Shown here: positions 9,370-17,954 of the stretch, in pieces
Numbering within the stretch: the first letter of the stretch is position 1
Layout of the letters: each line of letters opens with the position of its first letter
NCBI RefSeq assembly: GCF_000685015.1
Contig: NZ_BAYA01000005.1
Coordinates: 1 to 64,000 of the forward strand
Reading direction: 5' to 3'
DNA: 64,000 nt
Source: Paraburkholderia bannensis NBRC 103871
GTDB lineage: Bacteria; Pseudomonadota; Gammaproteobacteria; Burkholderiales; Burkholderiaceae
The notes under the pieces: generated by a model
Seen by the model: only the letters and a program-made list of their open reading frames with translations
Databases searched by the model: none
What the model was told of the DNA's origin: nothing
Program-made: the position numbers and the translations under genes

Positions 9370-12300
9370 TCAGATGGTGGAAAGTGAAGGTGATGCATGG
9401 ACATTGCCGACGCGGTCGACGTTGATGCCGGGCAGCGCGGCGAGCCGTCGCGCGGACGGTTCGCGCACGATGGAGTTGTGGTCGTCATCGAACGCGCTCA
9501 CCGTAATGCCGCCGCGCGTGAGCATGCGCAGATGCTGCGCCGCCTGTGCGGCCGACACGCCGTTCTCGTTGCGCGTCGCGAGCGCATATTCGATACGCGC
9601 ATTCACCTGGCGCGGACGATGACGCGCCAGCGCCGCCGCGCTCGCTGCGTGCAGCCGGGCGAGGTGTGCAAACGTATCGGCGTGTGCGCGGCGTCGCACG
9701 TCCGCGAGATGGAAGTCCTGATCCAGCATCGCGTCGAAGCGCGCGTCGGCGAGCCATCGATCCACGAGTTGCGCCTCGTCCAGCGCCTCGAAGTCGCTCG
9801 CGAGCTGGCGCAGCCGGATCGCAAACGCGCCCTCGAAAAGCGGGCTGTCGACGAGCAGCAGCGGCGGCGAACCCGTGCCCTGTGCTTCCCATTGCGCCGC
9901 CATCTCGTGCGCGACGATCCCGCCGAACGACCAGCCGCCGAGCAGATCGGGCTGCTTGCCATACGTATTGAATAGCGCCGCGCGATAACGCGCCGCGAGT
10001 TGCCCGATCGAGAGATACACCGGCACGCGGTGCTGGTCGGCATACGGATGACGGAACGCGACGATGGTCGGATCGCCGGGCCACGCTGCGGCCAGTTCCT
10101 CGTAGCACAGCACGTCGCCGCCAACGGGGTGCACGAGCGCGACAAGCGGCCCGTGACCCTCGCGCAAGGTCACGACAAGCGCGCGATCGTCGTCGCCTGC
10201 CTGCGGTACTTTTGTGGCTTCGCGGGTCGCCCCGGCGCTTGCCTCGCCGTACCACGCGGCCAATGAATCGATCGACGCGCCGCGTGCAAGCATCGACATC
10301 GGCGGCATCTTGCCAAAACGCTGATGCAGCCGGACGCGCATTTCGGTCAACGCGAGCGAATCGAGTCCCTGGCTGACGAGAGAATGCGCATCGGCCAGAC
10401 TGACGCCCTCCGATGCCACCGAAGCGGCTATCGTGCGTATCGCAACGAGCAATGCCTCAGCGTTGACTTCGGTTATGCCTTCTTGCGCGGATTGAGCCGC
10501 TTGCGCGACGCCGTCACCCACGGCAGATTCATAGGACTGCTGCGCAACGCGGCGCGTGGCAGCAGTGCCCGTCGTGTTGGCAAACGGCAACTCGAAGCGC
10601 TCGGCGTCGAAGCAATAGCCGGGCGCTTCAGCCGCGCGCGGCGCGTTGCCGTAGAGCTTGCTCCACGCGAGCGTCTGCCCCGCGCCGTACAGATGCGCGC
10701 AGGCATGGGCGAAGCCGGTGTTTTCAGTTTCGTCGTCGCCTTCAGGGCCATCGGCAAGCGACGCAATCGCACTCTGCCAGTCACCGCCCGAAGCCGCGCG
10801 AGCGAGCCTCGCAAGCGCCGCGCCGGGGCCGACTTCGACAAACAGCGTCTTGCCGTCGCACGCCGCGAGCAACGCTTCGTGAAATCGCACCGGTTGTTCG
10901 ACGAGATCGAGCCAATGATCGACGGTCGCGATCGACCCGGTCGCGAGCGCGCCCGTGAGCGTGGACACGATCGGGATGGCGCACGGCTTGAACGTCAACG
11001 GTTCCAGCGCTGCCCGGAAGGCTTCGCGCATCGAACGCAGCATCGGCGAATGGCCCGGCGTGCCGTAGGTCTTGAGCAGCGAGACACGCCTGCCCGCCGC
11101 CACCATCGCTTCCTGCACCTTCGCCACGGCTTCCTGGGTGCCGCTCACGACGGTCTGCTCCGGGGAGTTGATGCCCGCCACGAACAGGTCTTCGCCAAAC
11201 GCAAACTGCTTGCCGATCTCATCGGCACTGGCCGCGACGGCGAGCATCGCGCCCACCGGCGTCGCGCTGTCGAACAGGCGCCCGCGCGCCTCGACGGCCT
11301 TGATGCCGTGCGCCAGCGTCATGACGCCGCCGATCACGGCCGCCACGTGCTCGCCCAGCGAATGCCCGATCAGCAGGTCGGGCTGCACGCCCAGATCCAT
11401 CCACGTCCGCGCAAGCGCGTAGCACACGCTGAAGTGCGCAAGCTGGCCCGGATGATGGCGCACCGAAACGGCGTCGCGGCCATGCATCGCATCGAGTACG
11501 GCGCGCGCCGTGTCCGGGTCGAGATGGCGCAGGCACGCGTCCACATGTTTGCGGAAAAAGCCGTTGCCTTCGTAAAGCTCGCCGCCCACACCCGGCTGCC
11601 ACGCGCCCTGCCCAGGCACGAGGAACGCGAGACGCGGCTTGCGGGCCTGCTCGCCGGCATGCCATTGGCCCGTGGGATTGCCCGCGAGGAAAGCGTCCAG
11701 GCCAGCGATGAAGTCCGCCTGCGTCGAGCCGACCAGCGCCACGCGATGATCGAAGTGATCGCGCCGCACGCTCGCCGTATGGCATGCGTCGCGCAGCGGC
11801 GTGGGCGTGCCGGCAAGCCAGTCACGCCACGCAGCCGCCAGGCGCTGGCGAGCCTGCGGCGTGCGCGCGGAAAGCGTCAGCACCCGTTCGCGGGCAACAT
11901 TTGCAGCGACATTCGCAGCGGTATCCGGCGAATTCGTTGGCTCGGGCGCGGCCAGGATCATGTGCACATTGGTGCCCGTAATACCAAAACCGCTGACGCC
12001 GACCAGGGCCTCGCCATCGTCGAGCACCGTGCTGTCTCGCACGACGTCGAGTTGCGCGCCTTCCCAGTGAAAGCGCGGATTCGGCGTCGTGAAGTTCACC
12101 TGGGCAGGCACGCGGCGATGACGCAGTATCAGCATCGCCTTGATGAAACCGGCCATGCCCGCCGCGCCTTCGAGGTGGCCGACCTGGGACTTCACCGAGC
12201 CGACCAGAATCGGCCTTGCACGCGCCATGTCGCGCGCGTAGACGTTTCGGAGTGCGGACAATTCAATCGGATCGCCGAGCGACGTGCCGGTGCCGTGTGC

Positions 12301-13275
12301 CTCTACATACGCAACGGACTGCGCCGCCACCCCCGCGCGCGCCAGTGCGCGCCGGATCACCGCTTCCTGGGCCGCGCCATTGGGCGCGGTCAGGCCATTG
12401 CTCGCGCCGTCGCTATTGAGCGCGGAACCGGCCAGCACGGCATCGATGCGGTCGCCGTGCGCCTGCGCGTCGTCCAGCCGCTTCATGACGATCGCGCCGC
12501 CGCCCTCGCCGCGAATATAGCCATCGGCCAGCGCGTCGAACGGACGGCATTGCCCCGATGGCGACATCGCCTGAAGCCGCGCGACGCCAATCGTTTCCTC
12601 GGGCCCGAGAATCAGGTTCACGCCGCCCGCAATCGCCACATCGCAGTCGCCCGCTTGCAGACTTTGCGCGGCCAGGTGAATGGCGACGAGCGACGACGAG
12701 CAGGTCGTATCGACAAAAATCGCCGGCCCGTTCAGGCCCAGCACATGCGCGACGCGCCCCGGCGCCATCGCCCGTAAATTGCCGAGCTTCGAATAAGTCG
12801 TGATGCCAGCCGGGTCTCCCGACCAGACCGTGCGGCGGCCATAATCGGCCTCCCCGGTCGTCATGAACACGCCGACGTTCTTGCCGCGAAGCTGGCCCGG
12901 CGCATAACCCGCATTCTCCAGTGCCGACCAGGCGAGTTCGAGCATCCAGCGCTGCTGCGGATCCATTTCCACGGCTTCGGCTGCGGACGTGCGAAAGAAC
13001 TTGTGGTCGAAGAAAAACGGATCGTCGACATAACCGGCGACGCGCGAATAAGTCGTGCCCGGCTCGTCGGGATCCGGTGAATAGAACGCGTCGATATCGA
13101 AGCGCTCGCGCGGCGTCTCCCGGATCGCGCTGCGCCCTGAATTGAGAAACGCCCAATAACTCGAAGCGCAGGACGCGCCGCCCGGAAAGCGGCACGACAT
13201 GCCGATGATGGCGACCCGTCTTGCGGGTGCGCTGGACTGGTTCATTGCGGACTCGCTGCTCGAAGAATGCTGCAT
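9370..13275 (-). CDS. Single-module type I polyketide synthase (KS-AT-ACP-TE)
   Basis: A protein of 1301 residues from the ATG at 13275, which lies just after the CCR stop (TAG 13278-13280). An in-frame ATG at 13245 is an alternative; the open frame upstream overlaps CCR and is not used. Domain order: ketosynthase (about 20-445; Cys192 in DTTCSSSL, His327 in EAHGTG, His367 in VGHLEG), acyltransferase (about 545-830; Ser639 in GHSLGEH and catalytic His in TPGH 739-742), ACP (Ser973 in GLDSL), and thioesterase (about 1040-1300; Ser1116 in GWSFGG). No KR, DH or ER domain is present between AT and ACP, so reduction must come from separate enzymes or not occur. The TPGH motif differs from malonyl (HAFH) and methylmalonyl (YASH) types and resembles xAGH-type ethylmalonyl ATs. 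Confidence 0.95.
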   Translation of the reverse strand: MQHSSSSESAMNQSSAPARRVAIIGMSCRFPGGASCASSYWAFLNSGRSAIRETPRERFDIDAFYSPDPDEPGTTYSRVAGYVDDPFFFDHKFFRTSAAEAVEMDPQQRWMLELAWSALENAGYAPGQLRGKNVGVFMTTGEADYGRRTVWSGDPAGITTYSKLGNLRAMAPGRVAHVLGLNGPAIFVDTTCSSSLVAIHLAAQSLQAGDCDVAIAGGVNLILGPEETIGVARLQAMSPSGQCRPFDALADGYIRGEGGGAIVMKRLDDAQAHGDRIDAVLAGSALNSDGASNGLTAPNGAAQEAVIRRALARAGVAAQSVAYVEAHGTGTSLGDPIELSALRNVYARDMARARPILVGSVKSQVGHLEGAAGMAGFIKAMLILRHRRVPAQVNFTTPNPRFHWEGAQLDVVRDSTVLDDGEALVGVSGFGITGTNVHMILAAPEPTNSPDTAANVAANVARERVLTLSARTPQARQRLAAAWRDWLAGTPTPLRDACHTASVRRDHFDHRVALVGSTQADFIAGLDAFLAGNPTGQWHAGEQARKPRLAFLVPGQGAWQPGVGGELYEGNGFFRKHVDACLRHLDPDTARAVLDAMHGRDAVSVRHHPGQLAHFSVCYALARTWMDLGVQPDLLIGHSLGEHVAAVIGGVMTLAHGIKAVEARGRLFDSATPVGAMLAVAASADEIGKQFAFGEDLFVAGINSPEQTVVSGTQEAVAKVQEAMVAAGRRVSLLKTYGTPGHSPMLRSMREAFRAALEPLTFKPCAIPIVSTLTGALATGSIATVDHWLDLVEQPVRFHEALLAACDGKTLFVEVGPGAALARLARAASGGDWQSAIASLADGPEGDDETENTGFAHACAHLYGAGQTLAWSKLYGNAPRAAEAPGYCFDAERFELPFANTTGTAATRRVAQQSYESAVGDGVAQAAQSAQEGITEVNAEALLVAIRTIAASVASEGVSLADAHSLVSQGLDSLALTEMRVRLHQRFGKMPPMSMLARGASIDSLAAWYGEASAGATREATKVPQAGDDDRALVVTLREGHGPLVALVHPVGGDVLCYEELAAAWPGDPTIVAFRHPYADQHRVPVYLSIGQLAARYRAALFNTYGKQPDLLGGWSFGGIVAHEMAAQWEAQGTGSPPLLLVDSPLFEGAFAIRLRQLASDFEALDEAQLVDRWLADARFDAMLDQDFHLADVRRRAHADTFAHLARLHAASAAALARHRPRQVNARIEYALATRNENGVSAAQAAQHLRMLTRGGITVSAFDDDHNSIVREPSARRLAALPGINVDRVGNVHASPSLSTI

Positions 13276-13277
13276 GT

Positions 13278-14567
13278 CTAGTGGTGACGCGCCGCGTCGA
13301 GATCGTCGCTGCTGCTCGCCTGCACCAGCACCGCCATGTTGCCGGGCAGATGCTGGTTCGCGCGAATCTTCGCGTGCGCCTCGGGCAGGCGGTTCCACGG
13401 AAAGACTTCCGAGAGGCACGGGTCGATCTTGCCGCTCATCACGAGCCGGTTGGCCTGTGCGGCTTCCTTGAGGCTCGCAAAGTGGCTGCCCTGGATGCGC
13501 TTCTGGCGCATCCACACATAGCGCGCATCGCAGGTGAGGTCATAACCGCTCGTCGCCGCGCAGAACACGACCATGCCTCCGCGCTTCACGACGTAGCAGG
13601 ACGGCGCGAAGGTGTTGCGGCCCGGATGCTCGAACACCATGTCGACGTCGCGTTTTTCGCCGAGCGCATCCCAGATCGCCTTGCCGAACTTCTTCACATT
13701 GTCGATATAGGACGCGTAAGCGAGGCTGTCGTCGACCGACGGCGGCACGCCCCAGCAGGAGAACTGCGAGCGGTTGATGACGCCGACTGCGCCCAGGCTC
13801 TTGACGAACTCCGCCTTCGAATCGTCGGAGACCACCGCGACGGGACGCGCGCCCGCCAGCGCCGCAAGCTGGATCGCCATGGTGCCCAGGCCGCCAGCCG
13901 CGCCCCACACGAGCACTGACTGACCCGGCGACAGCGCGTGCGGCTTGTGGCCAAACAGCATCCGGAACGCCGTCGCGAGCGTGAGCGTGTAGCAGGCGCT
14001 AGCGGCCCACGTCAGGTGTTTAGGTCGCGGCATCAACTGCGTGGCCTGCACGCGCGCGAACTGTGCGAACGAGCCGTGCGTGGTTTCGTAGCCCCAGATG
14101 CGTTGCGAAGGCGACAGCATCGGGTCGCCGCCGTTGCACTCCTCGTCCTCGCCGTCCACCTGCGAGCAATGGGCAACGACCTCGTCGCCGACCTTCCACT
14201 TGCGCACGTTCGCGCCCACCGCCCACACAATGCCCGAGGCATCCGATCCGGTGATGTGATACGGGTCGCCATGCAGGTCGAGCACCGAGAACGGCTGGCC
14301 CAACGCCGCCCACACACCGTTGTAATTGACGCCCGCCGCCATCACGAGAATCAGCACCTCGTTCGCGCCGATAGAGGGCACCGGCACGATTTCCCTGGTG
14401 AACGCGCCCTGCGGCTCGCCGTGGTTCTCCCGGCGGATCGTCCACGCGTGCATTGTCCTGGGCACGACGCCCAGCGGCACGGGACGGCCGATCTCGAACA
14501 GCTCCGGCTGGGCGGTGCGGGTTTCTTCAACGAAATCCAACACTTCGGTATCCATATCGATATCCAT
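13278..14567 (-). CDS. ccrA: Crotonyl-CoA carboxylase/reductase
   Basis: A 429-residue MDR-family enzyme that matches the crotonyl-CoA carboxylase/reductase pattern along its length (for example GYETTHGSFAQF and CYTLTLATAFRMLFG). The residues reported to hold CO2 in characterised carboxylating CCRs (Asn, Phe/Tyr, Glu, His) appear conserved as Asn81, Tyr160, Glu161 and His362. The nucleotide-binding loop is WGAAGGLGTMA (221-231). The predicted reaction is NADPH- and CO2-dependent conversion of crotonyl-CoA, or another 2-enoyl-CoA, to ethylmalonyl-CoA or a homologue. It sits directly before the PKS with only 2 bp between. CCRs beside PKS genes usually supply the extender unit. A purely reductive role cannot be excluded from sequence. 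Confidence 0.93.
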   Translation of the reverse strand: MDIDMDTEVLDFVEETRTAQPELFEIGRPVPLGVVPRTMHAWTIRRENHGEPQGAFTREIVPVPSIGANEVLILVMAAGVNYNGVWAALGQPFSVLDLHGDPYHITGSDASGIVWAVGANVRKWKVGDEVVAHCSQVDGEDEECNGGDPMLSPSQRIWGYETTHGSFAQFARVQATQLMPRPKHLTWAASACYTLTLATAFRMLFGHKPHALSPGQSVLVWGAAGGLGTMAIQLAALAGARPVAVVSDDSKAEFVKSLGAVGVINRSQFSCWGVPPSVDDSLAYASYIDNVKKFGKAIWDALGEKRDVDMVFEHPGRNTFAPSCYVVKRGGMVVFCAATSGYDLTCDARYVWMRQKRIQGSHFASLKEAAQANRLVMSGKIDPCLSEVFPWNRLPEAHAKIRANQHLPGNMAVLVQASSSDDLDAARHH

Positions 14568-14643
14568 GAAAGACTTGCTTGGGAAGACTGAGCGCTAGCG
14601 CTACGAGTCTGGAGACAATGCGGGGAACATCAGGCTGTGAGCA

Positions 14644-15402
14644 TCAGGCCGCGATCATGCCGCCGTCCACCGACAGCGCCGTGCCGGTCATGAAGGAGGA
14701 AGCGTCGCTCGCGAGGAACAGGACGCCCTGGGCAATTTCTTCTTCCGTGCCCAGGCGGCCCACGGGATGAAACGCCTTGATCTGGTCGGTCATCTGGGTT
14801 TCGCCGAGAAACTTCTCGACCATGGCGGTCGCGACGAAAGCCGGACAAATGGCATTGACGCGAAGGTTCTGCTTCGCATATTCAAGCGCGGCGGCTTTTG
14901 TCAGCCCGATAATGCCCGCCTTCGATGCGTGATAAGCGCAGCCGCCGAACGCAGAAGCCACGAGCCCATATGTGGATGACATATTGACGATCGCGCCGCC
15001 ACCCGCTTTCAGCATCTCGGGAATTTCGTATTTCATCGAAAGGAACATCCCCTTGAGGTTGATGTCCACGACAAAATCCCAGCTCGCTTCGTCCGTCTGC
15101 GCAACAGGCTTGCCGAATTGCTCGACGCCTGCATTATTGAAAGCAATATCCAGCTTGCCGAAAGATTGAACGGTTTGCGCTACCGCATTCGCGCAATCCT
15201 CGGCCTTCGATACGTCGGTCTTGACGAAGATGGCTTCGCCGCCCGCGCGATGGATTGCATCGACAACGGCGAGGCCTTCTTCGTTACGACGCGAAGCAAT
15301 AGCGACCTTTGCACCTTCTCTTGCGAACAGCATCGCCGTGGTTCGACCAATACCCGAGCTTCCACCCGTGACAAGCGCCACTTTCCCTTCAAGCTTCTGC
15401 AC
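14644..15402 (-). CDS. SDR-family oxidoreductase, probable 3-ketoacyl reductase
   Basis: A classical short-chain dehydrogenase of 252 residues. The start is a GTG at 15402, supported by GGGAG 6 nt upstream; the frame has no ATG at the right place. It has the cofactor motif TGGSSGIG (12-19), NNAG (89-92), and catalytic Ser143, Tyr157 and Lys161 in YHASK. Arg residues after the cofactor loop (SRRN) suggest NADPH. It is the first gene of the minus-strand operon with CCR, PKS, ACP and KAS III. The likely role is reduction of acetoacetyl-CoA/ACP or another 3-ketoacyl group. A housekeeping FabG role is less likely in this setting. The substrate is inferred. Confidence 0.9.
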   Translation of the reverse strand: MQKLEGKVALVTGGSSGIGRTTAMLFAREGAKVAIASRRNEEGLAVVDAIHRAGGEAIFVKTDVSKAEDCANAVAQTVQSFGKLDIAFNNAGVEQFGKPVAQTDEASWDFVVDINLKGMFLSMKYEIPEMLKAGGGAIVNMSSTYGLVASAFGGCAYHASKAGIIGLTKAAALEYAKQNLRVNAICPAFVATAMVEKFLGETQMTDQIKAFHPVGRLGTEEEIAQGVLFLASDASSFMTGTALSVDGGMIAA

Positions 15403-15602
15403 TGCATTCTCCCGGTTACATTGACGTGACAGTCCATCCATTCGGCATCGGCGGCAGTGATTGGCAGCGCGATTCGGGAACGATTCTAGGCGGCAAGAAA
15501 CACGAGTCGATGTAATTTCACAAAAGTTCAGAATTGCCAAACATCCCCGCGAATATCATGCAGAGCGTCATTCATCTTCGCGTTCATTCGAATGGGATTT
15601 AT
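15403..15602. promoter_or_regulatory. Divergent promoter region of the polyketide locus
   Basis: This 200-bp stretch separates the five-gene minus-strand operon from the plus-strand CMD-repeat and hydratase genes, and must hold both promoters. It is AT-richer than its flanks. No clear palindrome or named regulator site was recognised, and no regulator gene is in the locus. Confidence 0.4.
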
Positions 15603-16676
15603 ATGTATGCACAACGAGTAGATAAACATGAAATTGGCATGTCCACGATCCGCGCGATTGGGGATGACGGATTCAACAACTTGAGCGCGGCGCTGGACAA
15701 ACTCGATCCGGATTTCAAGCAGCTGCTTGTTGAGGGCGCCTATGCGGACATCATTGCGCGCCCCAACCTTTCGCTCAAAACTCGCGAACTGGTTACGGTC
15801 GCCGTCCTGACGTCGATGGGCAACGCCGAAGCCGCACTTAAATATCACGCGGGCGGAATGCTGAATACGGGCTGGGCGCCCGAAGCCCTGCTCGAAACAG
15901 CGATTCATACCCTCGCGTATTCGGGCGCGCCGGTGGCAATGGCCGGCGTGCGGATTGTTGTGATGCTCTTGCAGGAACGCGGCCTGATCGTTCACAGCGA
16001 CGCATATCGCAGGCTGCGCGACGCATCGTCGATTACCCGGCTGCTCCAGTCCGGCCACGCGTCCTCCGGGGCGCTCACGCAAAAAGACCGCCAGCTGGCG
16101 ACGCTTGCGATCGTCATGGCCCAGGGGAACCAGCACGCGGCCGTGCGGCAGCACCTGAAGACCTGCCTGCAGCTTGGCTGGACGCGCAGCGAGCTGACTG
16201 AGGTGCTGATTCAGCTCACCGGCTATATCGGCTGGCCGATTGTGTTGCCGCTGACGCGCGTAGCACTCGACGTATTTGCTGCAACGGACGCGGACGCATC
16301 CGGCGAAGCGGGCGACGTCGAGGCCCCCATCGCTGACACGCTTTGCGGCATCGACGTCGACATGGAAGCACACGATCCTGGCGCTTCCGGGTTCGAATCG
16401 GTCGAACACGCCAAGGCGCGGCATCTCACGGACATTGCGTGCCTGACGTGCCTGGCAAGAAGCGCCGACGCGGAAACGCTCGCCGCGCATGTTCAGGAGG
16501 CGCTTTCGCTTGGCGTAACGCGGCGGGAGATCGTCAGCGCAATCATGCAGGCGCTGCCTCACGCAGGCGTGCTCGCCGTGCAGTCTGCGCTGCGCATCGC
16601 GAATCCGCTGCTCCCCGCGCCAATCGCCGATGCAGTACGGCAATACAACGACGCAGACGCACTGCAATCGCACTGA
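15603..16676 (+). CDS. Protein with three carboxymuconolactone-decarboxylase-like repeats
   Basis: About 357 residues from the ATG at 15603 (GGGA a few bases upstream); ATGs at 15558 and 15639 are alternatives. Three successive AhpD/CMD-type units can be seen at about 30-120, 157-225 and 274-340. Each carries the family pattern of a helix, a His or Gln-His, then a Gly-Trp/Val-Thr-x-x-E turn and a conserved helix (GWAPEALLETAIHTLAYSG, GWTRSELTEVLIQLTGYIG, GVTRREIVSAIMQALPHAG). Known members are mostly one or two units long. No AhpD-type CxxC lies at the expected place, although CLTC occurs in the third unit. It faces the PKS operon and precedes an R-hydratase gene. Function in the pathway is unknown; decarboxylation, lactone chemistry or a redox role are possible. 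Confidence 0.8.
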   Translation: MYAQRVDKHEIGMSTIRAIGDDGFNNLSAALDKLDPDFKQLLVEGAYADIIARPNLSLKTRELVTVAVLTSMGNAEAALKYHAGGMLNTGWAPEALLETAIHTLAYSGAPVAMAGVRIVVMLLQERGLIVHSDAYRRLRDASSITRLLQSGHASSGALTQKDRQLATLAIVMAQGNQHAAVRQHLKTCLQLGWTRSELTEVLIQLTGYIGWPIVLPLTRVALDVFAATDADASGEAGDVEAPIADTLCGIDVDMEAHDPGASGFESVEHAKARHLTDIACLTCLARSADAETLAAHVQEALSLGVTRREIVSAIMQALPHAGVLAVQSALRIANPLLPAPIADAVRQYNDADALQSH

Positions 16677-16744
16677 ACCCAGCACATCGCTTTACGCGAT
16701 TCACCATCCAATACTACGCAGTACGAATAACACAGGAAATGGCC

Positions 16745-17215
16745 ATGAATGATGCAGGCGGATACGACCTGGAAGACCTGGTGCCCGGCATGAGCGCACG
16801 TTTCATGAAAACGCTGTCCGAACGCGACGTCTTCCTGTTTGCTAGCGCATCGGGCGACCAGAACCCCGTGCATCTCGACGAGGAGTATGCAAAGCAGACG
16901 CGTTTCGGCGGTCGCATCGCGCACGGCATGCTTTCCGCGTCGGTCATTTCGGCGGCGATCGCTTCCCGTCTGCCGGGCCCCGGGTCGATCTATCTTTCAC
17001 AAGACCTGCAATTCCGGCGTCCGGTCAAGCTGGGTGAAACCGTATGCGCGACCGTGACCGTCAAGGAGATTCTCACGGCTCGCCGCCGCGTCGTTCTGGA
17101 AACGCGGTGCGAAGCGAACGGCCTGGTCGTGGTGGAAGGCACCGCTGTGGTCATGCCGACCTGCGCCGCGCAGCGCACGAAGGAGACGGCAGCCCTTGCG
17201 GGCGCAGAGGCGTAG
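16745..17215 (+). CDS. MaoC/PhaJ-like (R)-specific enoyl-CoA hydratase
   Basis: A hotdog-fold protein of 156 residues with the hydratase motif containing Asp38 and His43 (GDQNPVHLD), then RIAHGMLSAS, as in PhaJ. The ATG at 16745 is preferred over 16739 because AGGA then has an 8-nt spacing. PhaJ-type enzymes interconvert (R)-3-hydroxyacyl-CoA and trans-2-enoyl-CoA. Next to an SDR ketoreductase and CCR this completes the route acetoacetyl- to 3-hydroxybutyryl- to crotonyl- to ethylmalonyl-CoA. The gene follows the CMD-repeat gene by 68 bp on the same strand, so the two are probably co-transcribed. Confidence 0.9.
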   Translation: MNDAGGYDLEDLVPGMSARFMKTLSERDVFLFASASGDQNPVHLDEEYAKQTRFGGRIAHGMLSASVISAAIASRLPGPGSIYLSQDLQFRRPVKLGETVCATVTVKEILTARRRVVLETRCEANGLVVVEGTAVVMPTCAAQRTKETAALAGAEA

Positions 17216-17698
17216 AACTTAAGGCGCGGCCAGCCATCTTTGGCGGCAACGAAATGGATGCGCGAGCGGCGTTTCATTGCCGCCTCGCACGGATGGATTG
17301 CGATGCTTGCTGCTACAGGGGGATAGGTCTCTCAGGTTCAAGCGTATCGCCGCTCATGAGTGGCGGCGTGGCAAGACGATAAGCGAGCGTGAAATCCGCA
17401 TCAATATTGCTAAATCGCAGCAGCCAACACTTTGCTTACGAATAGCCGAAATAGGCCGAATCACGCGTCGATTCGCTGGACAACCGATCTGCCTTGCGCT
17501 ACGTAAGCGGCCGTAATTTGCCCAAATAGACGCACCGGGACGGCCCTGCTACCGTTTTCCTGTCCGTGGAGTGATTGCTGCGGATACCTCCAGACCAACT
17601 CCGCTCCGGATGAGGTCTTTTCGCCGCGCCCTCCCGGGTTGCGGCGAATTTTTCCGCGCCATCGCGCGTTTCTGTCGAGCCAGCACATGGCAAACAGG
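17216..17698. other. Non-coding region after the hydratase gene
   Basis: A 483-bp gap with only short frames lacking ribosome sites and recognisable features. It contains a terminator-like hairpin near 17621-17653. I see no supportable gene or RNA. Confidence 0.5.
17621..17653 (+). terminator. Putative rho-independent terminator
   Basis: TCGCCGC (17621-17627) pairs with GCGGCGA (17641-17647) and is followed by ATTTTTCC. It is about 400 bp after the hydratase stop, so it may end a long 3' transcript or an unseen small RNA. Confidence 0.5.
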
Positions 17699-17857
17699 CT
17701 AGCTGCGTCGAGCCTTTGAGCGCACCGGTCGCCGCTCAGGCTTGCGTTTGTCGCGTGATTTCCGTCTGTTCGGCCGGCGACGCGCGAGCAGCAGCAACGC
17801 GAACATCGTCACGCCCCATAGCGCGAGACCCGCGACGATAAACTCCACCATGCTCAT
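17699..17857 (-). CDS. Small single-pass membrane protein (hypothetical)
   Basis: A predicted 52-residue peptide (ATG at 17857; a second ATG at 17851). A hydrophobic helix of about 20 residues (FIVAGLALWGVTMFALLLLA) is followed by a very basic tail rich in Arg and Lys. The pattern, N-terminal helix with positive cytosolic tail, is common for real small membrane proteins. The ribosome site is weak, however, and the gene is supported by composition only. It is divergent from the GNAT gene. Confidence 0.4.
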   Translation of the reverse strand: MSMVEFIVAGLALWGVTMFALLLLARRRPNRRKSRDKRKPERRPVRSKARRS

Positions 17858-17954
17858 TCGATGGAGCAGGCGATGTTCTGCGTGGCGCAAGCCGCCGGTC
17901 GCGATAGAAGTTATGATTCGATCCGTTAAATGCGACAACTTTGCCCCTCTGAAT

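Noticed and set aside
10324..12777. An 817-codon open frame on the plus strand opposite the PKS gene
   Set aside because: It mirrors the PKS coding strand, is dominated by Arg/Ala/His without any domain, and the opposite strand has all KS and AT motifs.
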